Shown one piece after another: positions 11,054 to 22,090 of a DNA stretch of 64,000 nt. The notes under the pieces were generated by a model. It did no database searches and had not been told where the DNA came from. It saw nothing but the letters and a program-made list of their open reading frames with translations. The stretch lies in NCBI GenBank assembly GCA_039881145.1, contig JAYKKI010000013.1:38273501-38337500 (forward strand), written 5' to 3'. The DNA comes from Druceiella hillmani (taxonomy: Eukaryota; Arthropoda; Insecta; Lepidoptera; Hepialidae). The position numbers and the translations under genes are program-made. How positions within the stretch are numbered: position 1 is the first letter of the stretch; each line of letters opens with the position of its first letter.

Positions 11054-14000
11054 ATTGCAATACAAAGATGAGATGACAAAGTTCGAGATCAAAATTTCTA
11101 TTATTCCCAAAATATGTTTTTAAAGCTGGGAAAGTCGTTATAAAGTAGAATTATCAAAAAAAATTACCGAATTTATCTCGATAAAAATTTTAAAAACATG
11201 TTAGGAATATTTTACATTTTTAAAATGTTTATCTAGAGTAATTTGATAATTTTTTTAACAACAACTCTGGCAAAAGCCCTTCAAAGTTTGGTATCATGAA
11301 TTTATAAATTTAAATTAAATTAGAACACAGAAATCAAAGCTTTACAAACCACAAAACAGTCACAATAAACTACAATACACTTTTGGCCAAAAACTTTCAA
11401 CAGCATATAAATTTCAAACAACCCCTCTATAGCCGACAGGCTTACAGGCTTAGAAAACAAGATAAACAAGCAGAGGATAAACTACCCTAAATGAATGCTT
11501 TTATCAGAGGTATATCTGGTGGAATGGCGCACGAATATTTTCACAATTTCTCTTAACATATAAATTATGTACAAATAACTACGCAACCTTAAATGCTTAA
11601 GTATTGTGTATCCAATGTATGAGGCTTTTATATTATATGTTTCAGTTACTTTGTCTGGTTTATTTATTTTGCTCCAGCCAACTTTCGTATTATTTCCTTT
11701 TGAACTTGTGGAATTATGAAAATTGTGAGAGTGCGGTCAAATTATTTCTAACGGGGGCGGAGAAAATCAGGGTTGAGTTAACAAGTTGATAGTTATTGAA
11801 AAGCTTTTGAAACGTGGAAAAATGGGGAAAATGTTGAATATTATGACTTTCTTTATGTACAACTTTATTTTAGTATAATACAACTTTATTATAGTTTAGT
11901 AAAATATAACATACACATGTTTTCTTTATTAGTAGTTCTGAAAAATTTCAAATATTTTAATGAAGAACTTAGTCTAATTTTTTATTTGCCAAGTTTAGGT
12001 TGATGAAATTACTGTTGTTTCTTTGGGTCTTATTTCACTCATTGTTTTCTTTTTCTTGGGGAGTAAAATCTGAATTTTTCCAAGTCTCGAACATAACTTT
12101 ATAAGGTTTTGGGCATGTTTATCTTTCTTGCTGAACTCGTAAAACAGCCAAATCCTATAGTTAACAAAAACCGGACGTCACATTTAAATTGTTTATCAGT
12201 ACTATCATTATCAAACACTGACTTACCAAAATTTTTCAAGAAATTTGTAAAATTTTAATTATAATTTACATGTCACGTTCAAAGATTTTACTACATATTT
12301 ACATTAGTTGTATATTTCGCTAAAACAATTTATTTCCAGTTTCCAAGGACAGATATGTACCTTTTCTCAACATATCTAGAAATATCTCTTTAGGAATCAG
12401 AAGTTAAATTTTTCCACGACTTTGTTCATCGTCGTTATTATTTCAGTATTTAACAGGACTTTACATGAACCGACATTTTTATGTAAACGATATATAACTC
12501 TTATCCTTAGCATAGAAGTAAACTTTATAGAAAATAAAATCAATAAAAATAGAGAAATTAGTCTCTAGTGTATTTGGCACCACATACTCGTATTATATCT
12601 GAAATCACATATCTCGAATCATATTATCTAACTATTAAACAAGTCGAAACGCTCTTATAATTAAGAAAAATACAAAGGCATATTTAAAAAATAAAGCCAA
12701 AATGATGATGAACTGCGCTTAGGAAAAATATCGAAAAAAGTATCGTACAGAGAAACATATGGAAACGAAGTAGCTATACCCCAAGGTATTGATAATTTTT
12801 CTGAATAATTTATCATATGTATCTTACACTTAATAATACAAATCCAAAAATATTTGTTACTGCTTTTATGATGTTCTATCAGAAATTTGACAAACAGACC
12901 ATAACAAAAAATCTGCTTGTGTAAATGAAAAAAGTAATGCAAATAGTCTAAAAGTTTTTAAGTGTAAAAAAATCAAATAAGAATTAAACCAATCTAAGAC
13001 TTCATTAAAATCGATGTAAAAAAATTGTAATTTGAGCCCATGCAACTCAGTAGAAGTGAAATTTCTTTGATGATTTATACCTCGATTTGTAAATATGTAG
13101 TAAGGCTTTAAACGGCAGAAAGAGGGAGACAGAGAGTTAAAAATATTCTAAAAAAGTTATAGTATTAACATGATTCAAGAGTAAAATTTAAAGTATGACA
13201 ATGAGAAGAACGTAGACAAAATATCAGTTATATTCATTAAATTATTTCCTCGGTATTTACAATATTATCTGGTGACATTTGCGTTGGTAAAGTTTATACT
13301 ATAGCTTTAAGAAAACTAAAATAATAATCGTACTTTCTTGACTCTATACTTTACAGATACCGTGTAAAACAACATCTACTCTAGTTTCGGATTTTGTTGT
13401 TGCCATCTTAGAATCATTATTCATATTTTGATTAAATTTTTAACACAAAAAATTAATTAATGGTATCGAATCATTAGATACACATATAACATTAAAATCA
13501 CCACCCAAAACAAATCGACAAAATTTTGACAGTTAACTTTTGACATAACAAACGTACAAAACAGCTGACAGCAGTAGTGAGCGCCATTTTTTACTTTTAA
13601 CACACAACACACAAAACAACTGATAGTTATTGAAAAGCTAATAGCAGTAGTGAGCTCCATTGTTGTTTGTTTGCACGTACGCGTACTCGCGCACTTCTTT
13701 TCTTAATCTATCGTATTCATCTATCTCTCTCGGTTGTTATTTATATGCTTATTTTCCATCATTCTTGGAGTAGATTCGTTACATTCAAACGTTATAAATA
13801 AACGTTGCATTGAAACATTTTATTCAAAACGTTGGACTAAATTTGACCTTGACATTTTACTGAAACAGATCAGTGAAATGATTACAGAGGAGGGTGGACG
13901 TGAATAAACATTTATTCAATTATTTCCCCAATAGTTACAAAATAACTTAAGTTATTTTCCGTAATAATCAAGGTTTGTCATTTGGCTGCTTGAAGTTTTG

Positions 14001-15271
14001 AACGTATCTGGACTTGTTACTAATTAACGAAAGAAAATTATAAACAAATACCCCTATTTTTTATAACAAACATACTGATCTTAGTGTACGTTGTTATAAA
14101 AACCAATACACCGATATCTAGAGTATTAAAAACGAAAGATAATGATTTTTGCATATACTAATTTCATATAAATCTTAACTATTCCTAATGTCAATAACCG
14201 AATTATCATATATAGTGTGCGATAATAACCAGATACTAGATTCATATTTTTTATTGATTAATAGTAGTTGAAAAGGAATGGTGATTTTCCACATAGAAAT
14301 TTTTCTTTTATGTTTTTATTTCGAACATCTTGAGTCCATTAAGTTTTATTTTGATTCACAGCGTTACGAATTACGATCAACCAGTAATAAAATTAAACCT
14401 TTTGCTACGAAATTTAAATTAAAATGATTTATACTTAAACAAGTGGCCAATGATTCAGATTCATTGCACTATAGTAAAATGAAATATAGTTTAATTATTA
14501 ATAATTTACGAAAGAGATTACCAACAAACTATTTTTGAAATATTGAGACCCAAATATAGCTACGTTAATTAAAAACTTTCAATCTGTTTTATCAAAGGTT
14601 AAAAGTTGTTAACAATTTCACTGTATTTTAATAATGAAATTCTTGATATTGTTTTTAAACTAAATTGATTTCTAAATTTAGGGCAGAATACTGAGTTAGG
14701 AAATTAATTGTACTGCGTATTTTTGCGTATTTCGTAGCATATTTTTGCTAAATTATTGACTTTTGTTATATCTCTTTATTTCATAAAATTTGTATTATTT
14801 TTTCAACGAATCGGAAATTATTAAAATAATTTGGAATTTCACTATATTTTTAGGGTAATGAGAAACATATTTTGAATACATCTTTCAACGAGATTTTTTT
14901 ATTACAAAATATGCTGTTATAATAAAACCGTTTGATAAATTTTTATGTGTGACCATATTACTACTTCTTTATTTGACTGCTCAAAGGAAGAATACTGGTA
15001 ATGTTTTCTAAGTGTATGAGTATGTTTGGATGTTTATTCCCCGTTTCTGTGTGACTTATCGCTGGGTTTTTTTTGCTTCTCGAGTATTACTGAATGTCTG
15101 ACGTTACTTAAAATCTAAAATGGTTTACATGGTCGCCATATTGGATTTCAATATGGCCGATTAGACCTACAAGTACGATCGACCAGAGAGAGAGATCGAT
15201 GCGTCTGAGTGGTTCGGGCATTGTAGTATAGCACTCGATAATTAATGTACTACCAAAGTATGTGCTTCTCA
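11054..15271. other. AT-rich stretch with one diffuse direct repeat
   Basis: Two related blocks at about 13557-13588 and 13613-13662 share AAAACA-CTGA and AGCAGTAGTGAGC-CCATT. The second contains TGATAGTTATTGAAAAGCT, which also occurs at about 11788. A 9 bp inverted repeat (GCCATATTG with CAATATGGC) is at 15135-15157. Nothing else is recognisable, and the minus-strand frame 12661-12942 has no known motif. Confidence 0.5.
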
Positions 15272-15281
15272 ATGACGTCAT
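15272..15281. promoter_or_regulatory. CRE-like palindrome
   Basis: ATGACGTCAT matches the CREB/ATF palindrome exactly. It stands alone without promoter context, so function is doubtful. Confidence 0.2.
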
Positions 15282-15419
15282 GTATACGTATTGAAAGTAG
15301 TTCCTTAATTAGAAAGTCTGAAATAAAAAAATATCTTTAAAAAAATCCGGTTATACTAAAAAACATGAGCACTGCTAATGCAAAGTTTGGACGGTCGAAT
15401 ATTTTATATCCATAAATAT

Positions 15420-15530
15420 ATTTTAGGGTTCTTTACCTCAAAAAAAAATGGGAATCCTTATAAAGTCATTCACATGTGTGTCTGTCACAAGCTTTTTTAG
15501 AAAGCTTTAGACATATAAACCTGCAATTTT
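15420..15530 (+). repeat. Dispersed repeat, family A, copy 1
   Basis: The order GGGTTC, ACCTCAAAA, GGAATCCTTATAAA, CTGTCACAAGC matches the copy near 17132-17300. This arrangement of a doubled GGTTC/GGAACC-type block followed by CTGTC resembles a repeat I recall as common in insect genomes; its class is uncertain. Confidence 0.5.
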
Positions 15531-16174
15531 TATAGTTGTAGATCATATGAATCGTTACGTATATCAATAGATAAAACTCAAAAATACTTTTATTAAAATT
15601 TTAGGGAGGTGGCAAATTAAGCAGTCGATTTATTTTTAATTCAATGTATAATGCTGTGTTTTACAACTTTAGAGACATACACCCCTAACGCCTCTTCTTC
15701 TTTCTCGGAAAATATTCTACCTAAAACTGTGAAAAAATATTGTTTTCGTTTTGTTTTGTTACGCAAAGTAAAGGAAACTTAATAATTATCCCATAATTTT
15801 TAAATACAAACCGTGTTTTAACGCCTATGAAGGATGTAGTAGTCAATATATTTAAGTTAAAAAAAAAATTAAGTTGAAAAATTAATACTTAAAAAAAAAT
15901 TTTTAAAAATACTATGTACCCTTACTGTTTATAAGTTGCTAAATGTGCATGAAACCCTCCTAGTGCGAGTAATCCTAGTAAAAGTCTAGTATTCGTATTT
16001 TTTTCGGTTATTATTTTATTAATATTTCTGACTAATTAATTTAGTAATTAAGTTTTTAACATCAACAAATCTATAACTACTAGTATTATAGTGTATAGAT
16101 ACTATACTTTGATGCCATCTCTCCATAAAATGATATGGCAATGAAAAAATCTATTAATATAGTTCTTTTATCAT

Positions 16175-16540
16175 TACATACGTTAGTGTTTCCAGTCACT
16201 ATGTAACACATCTGTTGTCAGTTACTAAGACAACAAGTTAAATCTCATCTTACGTAATACCTAATTCTTAGTCTAGTCAACTTGTAGTCAACGGCAACAT
16301 AATGCGTGTATCACATGTTTGCAATTATATGTACAGTAGTCGTACGAATTTGCCTATTTACATTACGGTGTTTCCAGTCATTATACGACTCACCTGTTGT
16401 TAGTTACTAAGGTAACTAGTAAGACTCCATCTTGCGTAATACTTTTTTCTTACCCTGGTCTAGTTATAATCAACGGTAATATAATGCGTGTATAACATAT
16501 CTGCAAATATATTTACAGTAGTTGCACGAGTTGGTCATTA
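16175..16540. repeat. Tandem duplication of a 182 bp unit
   Basis: GTGTTTCCAGTCA starts at 16186 and again at 16368. Both copies share AGTTACTAAG, CATCTT-CGTAATAC, CAACGG-AA-ATAATGCGTG and ACAGTAGT in the same order. Divergence is substantial, so the duplication is old. Confidence 0.85.
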
Positions 16541-16905
16541 ATTTGGTCTTTCTTTACTGTAAAGGTATTGGATCCTTACTGTACAGCATTATAAACCTTA
16601 ATTATTTCTTCGAATATTAATAGCAATTTTAACAATATGGTAAGATGTCCTGGAAGCCATCTTTGTGGATATCCAAATAAATGGGACACGGTGGATATAT
16701 AGTCCATGTAAAAATGTAATAAAACAGATTAAAATACACAGAATAACGTGGACAGGTTATTCAAATAATTGAATTTCGAAATACCGAAAAAATGGTTTCA
16801 TCTGCTCCAAAATGTTCCATATCTAGAAACAGTGTCAGATTGAGATAGACTGACTGACTGGGATAAAAAAACTAGAAGACCATATTCTTGGGATATAAAA
16901 ACTAA

Positions 16906-17076
16906 AAGACCATAGCCAAGAGTAAGGCACCCTGGTGGAAGCTCCTCGAATTCGATGCCATTCCGGGCAGTCGTTACATTGAAGAGAAGAATAAATTATA
17001 TCTACGATGGCGAATATTATGTAGTCGACTACTAAACAGAATTAAAAACGCCTATCAGAGAAGATCCATGTTTTGA
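16906..17076 (+). pseudogene. Unrecognised open segment, possibly transposon-derived
   Basis: This frame is open between a stop at 16903 and a TGA at 17074, without an early ATG. It reads AKSKAPWWKLLEFDAIPG near its start, then a basic segment with LYLRWR and RIKNAYQRRS. The tryptophan pair and basic composition recall parts of LINE polyproteins, and the sequence is less AT rich than its flanks, but no diagnostic motif is present. It could equally be chance or a host exon scrap. A short direct repeat (AGACCATA-TT / AGACCATAGCC) lies just upstream. Confidence 0.2.
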
Positions 17077-17131
17077 AGACTTTCAGCCCACTAATACACA
17101 ATGTATAGCCGTGATAAAATTAATGTCTGTT

Positions 17132-17300
17132 ATAGGGGTTCATTAACTCAAAAGGAGAAAACGGAACCTGTAAAAGATCACTCACGTATTTGGAAAAACG
17201 GCTGTGACAGAGAGATGTATCTCTGTCACAGCCGTTTTTTTTTTCAGACCATTCTTCGTAGAAACTTAAAATTTTGCATAGTAACGGAATTTTACTGACT
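17132..17300 (+). repeat. Dispersed repeat, family A, copy 2, with a near-perfect palindrome
   Basis: GGGGTTCATTAACTCAAAAG, then GGAACCTGTAAAAGATCACTC and CTGTCACAGCCG, parallel the 15.4 kb copy. Inside it, 17194-17216 and 17219-17241 are perfect inverted copies (core CGGCTGTGACAGAGAG) with only two bases between them. The frame 17101-17298 passes through the palindrome and is not a gene. Confidence 0.6.
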
Positions 17301-17399
17301 CAACTGTTTGACAATAGTAAAAAATAAGTGGTCTACGCATTGAGAGTTCAGTACCTCATTTAAGTGAAGTAGATTTCAGTATACCTCTAAATACATACT

Positions 17400-17680
17400 A
17401 CGAAAAATCATAAAAAATATAAATTTAAGTCCCATATAAAAGCCTTTTCAAGCTATATCCCACAATATTAACGGAATTTAAAAAAACTTATATTTCACGT
17501 TCTCTCCGTCATCCTACGATTTCGATATAAGTATTTTTAGTGATATTTGTTCCCGAGAAAACAGCGAAGTATAAGGAATTTTCGAGGAAATGGCTGTAGC
17601 GGACCAACGCCTGATGATCTTTAAGAGTTCCGCGTTTTTCCTTTTGAGGTACTAAACCACAAGAATATTTGCGAGTGAAC
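17400..17680 (+). repeat. Dispersed repeat, family B, copy 1
   Basis: Two blocks are shared in the same order with 21100-21660. The first is ATAAAAGCCTTTTCAAG with AATATTAACGGAATTTAAAA. The second is AAATGGCTGTAGCGGACCAA followed by CGCCTGATGA. The element class is unknown. Confidence 0.45.
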
Positions 17681-18186
17681 TTTGGAGGGAGCTAGTTTAG
17701 TATAAACATTATGTTTTTTCGACCGTGTGGAGTAACAATTAAAAGGACGAGTCACAGGACTTTTGGAAAGTATGTGCAGTGCAGTTCTGGAAATATTTTT
17801 CAAAGCGTTTATATTGGATCCCGTGTAACTCGGTATATATGACAGAATTTTGAGAATTTACTTTAATTTTTGTTTGTTTTGCATACACTGTCCTTTTTAT
17901 TCTATCGTGTTTATCTACGAGTATCTTTTTCAGTTGTTAGCTAAGTACCCGTTTTTCGTTCTTCTTACAATAGATTCATGATATTCTTACGTCACTACTA
18001 TTAAAGATAGAATTATGAAAAAAATTGGGTTAACAGAATTTAATATAAAATTTACCAGCCAATTACGTCTCTGTAGTTTATTGCATTGGGTTGGCTAATA
18101 AGTTTTTAACCCCGAGTTGCTATCAACTATTTCTATTAAAAAAATGTACATGTTACACTAAATATAATTTTAGTATGCACCATTAT

Positions 18187-19079
18187 TACCTACTACTTAT
18201 CGCCATCTAATTGACAGTGGAAATATACCTTTCTTGTAAAATTTCGGTGACGTTGATTAAAAAAAATGTGTGAGGTTGTTTTGAAGATCTTCTTTAACGA
18301 CGAATTTTTTTTACGTAAATGATTACTTAGAGCCCTGAATAAATAGTAATCAGAGGGCACAATGTCCGGCAAATATGGTGAATGAGTAAGTAGAACCCAG
18401 CCGAGCTCCTCTAATTTATCAAGAGTACACTTTGTGACATGTGGTCTAGCAATATCATGTAGAAAATAAACGCGATCCTGTTGACTACTCCATTTGTTAA
18501 CTAATAGGTTCACAGCAAATATCTGTATTAATTATAAATCCCTCTTTAAGAAACTTCCAATAAATAATTCCCTAGACATTCCACCAACAGCTGAGCATCA
18601 ACTTTTTGACACTTATTTGAGGTTTAGATACTGAAACTCTTGTTTCTCCGACACCCATCTATTGACGTTTGCGCATATGGTTAATGTATGTAACCCACTT
18701 TTTTACTAACTTGCCACTTACTAACTGCTTTATCCAGTCGAAGTTACGTTTCAATGTCAATAACCGTTGACAAGTATCAATCTGCACTGAAGGTGATATG
18801 ATGACAACTCGTCGGGTATCCACACACCGTTTTTTGAAATTTTTTCCCAATTCGTGCAAATGTGTTTCTATGGTGCTATGACTGCAGTGCAGCTCATCTA
18901 CCAATTGATTAGTCCTCAGTCGAGGATACTCCTCATTTAGGCGTCGTAATCATTGAACATCAAATTCAACAGGACGTCCGGTACGGGGTCGCCCTCAAGA
19001 TCGTAGTTCTCATTCCTGAACTTTCTGAACCTAATTTTTGCCCTCGCGTAATACACCGAAGACTCCCCTATTGCATGAC

Positions 19080-19129
<50 letters not shown>

Positions 19130-19180
19130 ATGCGATGGACGAAATTCATAGAATCCGTATTTGATATTGATTTAAACAAT
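18187..19180 (-). pseudogene. Mariner transposase pseudogene
   Basis: The transposase would bind the terminal repeats and cut and paste the element at TA sites. Reading from 19180 downward: GESSVYYARAKIRFRKFR is the N-terminal helix-turn-helix region. VDELHCSHSTIETHLHELGK (18904 down) is the second DNA-binding part. MLSCWWNV, a stop, then GIIYWKFL lies between 18658 and 18514. FLHDIARPHV and SPYLPDIVPSDYYLF follow in 18513-18193. The second and third catalytic aspartates (HDIARPH and PSDYYLF) are separated by exactly 34 residues, the mariner DD34D signature. The first is lost: the position expected to read GDEKW here reads SGKLVKKW. Stops and frameshifts lie between blocks, and an (AT)n tract interrupts the N-terminal part. 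Confidence 0.95.
19073..19133. repeat. (AT)n tract inside mariner, flanked by inverted 11-mers
   Basis: The tract is bounded by GCATGACATAT (19073-19083) and its exact reverse complement ATATGTCATGC (19123-19133). The right copy as read here belongs to spacer; the left copy lies in the transposase frame coding ICHAIGESS. The whole can form a long hairpin. Confidence 0.9.
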
Positions 19181-19526
19181 TATCTTTTATGTAATTCACT
19201 TAAAGTTTCGGCACTGACTATTGTCAACTGACTGCACTTTGACGAATTTATACTGTACAGTGAAACATTACAGAAGTTTTGAGTATCTTTCCAGAAAATC
19301 CCTGAAGTTGCGGCTGAAAAATTACTAGCTAACCTAATATATTTACATGCTAAAAAGTAATTGATACTTTTAAATTTGTAAACAATTTAGTGGATGTGTA
19401 TCATTTAAATTATAAACTTTCATATTACCTAAGTATGTTACCTCGTAGTGCGAGTTTCACTCATATTTCACAAGATTATTTTAAATATTGAATATATTTG
19501 GCGTTAATTTTGTAGAAATTCATTAT

Positions 19527-19734
19527 TCATAATTGAATGAAGCTACGTGATGTAGTATTATTTCTACTTTCTTTAATTTATTTACCACTACCTAGGTTTC
19601 GATGCATTACAACATCTTCAGGTGTTCCTTCTATCCCACCTGAAGATGTTGTTATACAACGAAACCTAGGTCGTGGTAAAGAAATTAAAGAAAGTAGAAA
19701 TAATACTATATCACGTAGTTTCATTTAACTATGA
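19527..19734. mobile_element. 208 bp fold-back element with 98 bp arms
   Basis: Arms 19527-19624 and 19637-19734 are inverted copies with a 12-base loop and scattered mismatches. The arms contain CCTAGGTTTCG / CGAAACCTAGG and a TTTCTACTTTCTTTAATTT block. A diverged single arm occurs at 46163-46240. The frame 19537-19728 merely reads through the palindrome. Given the ribozyme-like core, a Penelope-like or retrozyme-like origin is a possibility; no coding region supports it. Confidence 0.85.
19636..19676 (+). ncRNA. Hammerhead-ribozyme-like motif
   Basis: The sequence can be laid out as a small hammerhead. CCAC (19636-19639) and GTGG (19673-19676) form stem I. CTGAAGA (19640-19646) matches the core CUGANGA. 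GTTGT / ACAAC with loop TAT forms stem II. GAA (19661-19663) follows, then ACC/GGT as a 3 bp stem III with a TA loop, then C at 19672 as the cleavage position (GTC). One deviation is an extra T (19647) between the core and stem II. A tiny stem III is known in hammerheads of Penelope-like elements, which may act as dimers. The opposite arm carries a weaker version on the minus strand. Activity is untested and the extra base may abolish it. Confidence 0.35.
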
Positions 19735-20383
19735 AGATTATTTTAATAAATTTAAATAGTCAAACAATTTATAAAAGAAGGTCTTCCAGAAGAAAATTCA
19801 TTATCTCTTTTGTTAATCCTCAAAAGTCTTCAAGCATATTCAAAGTCCAATGAACGCATCGACCGCATATCTCCTTCAAAATGAAGACAATATCTATTTA
19901 CACTTGAAATATTAAAGTTTCCATCTATTCTTTGTAGACTCAGCAAAGTCATTTTGACGGAGACTCCTAACGGTTACTTTCAAATTTCCATAACTAGTAT
20001 TTCATTTACATTTATTTAAACGAAGCTTTACTCTCAAAGACCTTATGATATCGAAATACTTAATACCCTTCAGCGTACAGTAAAACCTACCTACGCGGTC
20101 TGCTGATGCGAAGAGTACATCCACACTAGCAAGCGGCCAACTTTTCTCACGCCACGCACACACATCCATCCAGCTATCGGTGAATCCATTAGAATTTCAA
20201 TTTGTCTTTGATCTTCAAACCCCTTAAAATGAAGATCTCATTCTTGGCGTGGAGCACTTAGTTTCAATACGGCTTGCGGTTCGCGGAAATGAAACAGACA
20301 TTTACGATTCAATATTTACTCTGCTCACCCTCGAATACGTCCTTTGTGGGCTGTGAATATACGCAGCTCCGTAGACAGATATA
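19735..20383. other. Unique sequence with a less AT-rich block
   Basis: The part around 20080-20345 has more balanced composition and CpGs. It shares CAATTTGTCTTTGATCTTCAA with about 31180-31206, perhaps the relic of a common repeat. No frame or domain was recognised. Confidence 0.35.
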
Positions 20384-21075
20384 TGCGCAGGTGGAAGATT
20401 ATTGAAGAGCCCAAATTTAGATGGTACAGTGGAATATTTATAGTAGTTACTGCCTCGTGCCTTTGGTAATTGAACTTGGTTTCATTTTATACTTTTTATT
20501 TATGTATTGAATCTTTTAGACGTATGTTATAATATTTATTAGATCTTAAATCCGTGTGTGAAATAAGAATTAATTTTCTTATTCGCAGGTGGTAGATTAT
20601 AGAAGGGCACAAATTTAAATAGTACAATGGGAAATTGATAGCAGTTCATGCCACGTGCTCTTGATTATTCAACTTGGTTTCATTTAATACTTTTCAGTTA
20701 TGAACTCAATCTGTTAAACGCTTTATCGTAATTTTTATCAGATCTTGGATCAATTATAGTGAAATGAGGATTTACTTTCATATGCACAGGTTAAAAATTA
20801 TTGAAGAGCCAAAATGTATATGGTACAATGAAAAATTCATAGTAGTTAAATCCTTGTGCGTTTGGTTATTGAATCTTTTTTCGGTTTACACTTTTCAATT
20901 ATGGACTCAATATGTTCGACGCTCTATTATAATTTTTGACAAATATTCAATTACCATAAAATAAGTATTTACTCTCATATGTGCAAGTGAAAAAATTTTG
21001 AAGAGCCCAAATTTAAATGGTACAATGGAAAAAATTATAGTAGTTAAATCGTCGTGAATTATCATAATTGTTTGC
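20384..21075. repeat. Tandem satellite, four units of about 200 bp
   Basis: The block CGCAGGTGG-AGATTAT-GAAG recurs at 20386, 20584, 20785 and about 20982, giving periods of 198 to 201. Each unit also has a TGGTACAATG-like block, a TTGGTTTCATTT-like block and an ATTTTTATCAGATC-like block. The last unit is truncated. The frame 20764-20964 lies inside and is incidental. Confidence 0.85.
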
Positions 21076-21099
21076 TACAATCTTAGGGTTTTTTGGGTG

Positions 21100-21660
21100 A
21101 ACATATTTTTAAACATATTATTTAGTATATCTTTGCAGATATACTACCAAAGGAAAAAACATCGAAACACTTATAAAAACAGCCTTTTCAAAAGGTATTC
21201 CATATTATTTACAGTATTTTTAAAAAAGGGCTGTCCCGTATTATTTACAGTATTTTTAAAAAAGGGCTCTACCTTAACTTGCCTCCACTCTCTAAATTTC
21301 ATTACTAACATTAAATTTGTTAGTTATTGGGATATGGGCAGATTAATTTGCTTATCCATATTTTAAACAGATGTTACAAAGCAACCATAAATATTTTTTT
21401 CCTTTTGAGATACAAAACCTAAAAAAATATAATTTAGAATTAGAACTAATAGATAAATCCCCTACTTTACTCTTGCGATAAATTCAATACAACTAAAAAT
21501 TAATAACGGACAAGTGGAAAAATGTTACTTTTTTCCAAATATTTTTAATGGAGAACTGGGAACCAAATATTATATTTGTTTTATGTCTATTATCTTTACA
21601 GAAGAAAATGGCTACCGATCAACGCCTTGAATAATGTATTCAGCTATTTTTATTCTGGTC
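21100..21660 (+). repeat. Dispersed repeat, family B, copy 2, with internal 36 bp duplication
   Basis: It shares ATAAAAACAGCCTTTTCAA and AAATGGCTACCGATCAACGC with the 17.4 kb copy. TATTATTTACAGTATTTTTA at 21203 is repeated at 21239, period 36. The frame 21097-21366 reads LFTVFLKKG twice because of this duplication. Confidence 0.45.
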
Positions 21661-21844
21661 AATTCCAATGAAATTATGTTCTTTTTACATTATTGTAAAC
21701 TTTTTAATAAAATTATTCAAAAAATTGGCTTAATCTGAGGACCTAATCTAACATCTATTTAGAACACATTTTTTGACTAATGTACTGTAATTTATATTAA
21801 TTTCTTTGCTCTGTTCAAAGGCAAGTCTTCATTTAATTTAATAC

Positions 21845-22090
21845 AAAATACTGAGCAAGTATAAAGCACTCTACTATACTGAGAAGATATAAAGCACTTT
21901 ACTATATTGAGCATACATAGAATACTATTATACTGAGTAAATATAGAGCATTCTATTAAACAGAATAGATATAGAAAACTACTATAATCGGTAAGTATAG
22001 AGCATTCCACTCTACAGACTAGATATGGAATACTACTATAATAAGTAGACATGGAGCACTTTACTGTATTGAGTAGATATGGAACAATGC
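21845..22090. repeat. Degenerate AT-rich minisatellite, basic unit near 30 bp
   Basis: Alternating AGCACTTTACTATATTGAG and ATAGATATGGAATACTACTA type blocks repeat with drift, about eight times. A minus-strand frame (21792-22052) persists because of the repetition and shows repeated CSI and YSS type peptides; it is not a gene. Confidence 0.75.

Larger units (their letters stand above)
18086..19337 (-). mobile_element. Mariner (Tc1/mariner) transposon, inactive
   Basis: The element is about 1.25 kb, the usual mariner size. The left end at 18086 reads TTGGGTTGGCTAATAAGT. The right end read from 19337 on the opposite strand is TTAGGTTAGCTAGTAAT, so the termini are matching, diverged inverted repeats. 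TA follows the right end at 19338-19339; the left flank is CA, a probable decay of the TA target. It contains a single transposase relic on the minus strand. The terminal sequence resembles the irritans-type mariners. An internal (AT)n tract and numerous stops show it is a dead fossil. Confidence 0.93.

Noticed and set aside
18193..18904. Intact mariner transposase that could act in trans
   Set aside because: The first catalytic aspartate is missing, and there are stops, frameshifts and a microsatellite in the frame.
19537..19728. 63-codon frame with symmetrical sequence
   Set aside because: It is simply read through both arms of the fold-back element.
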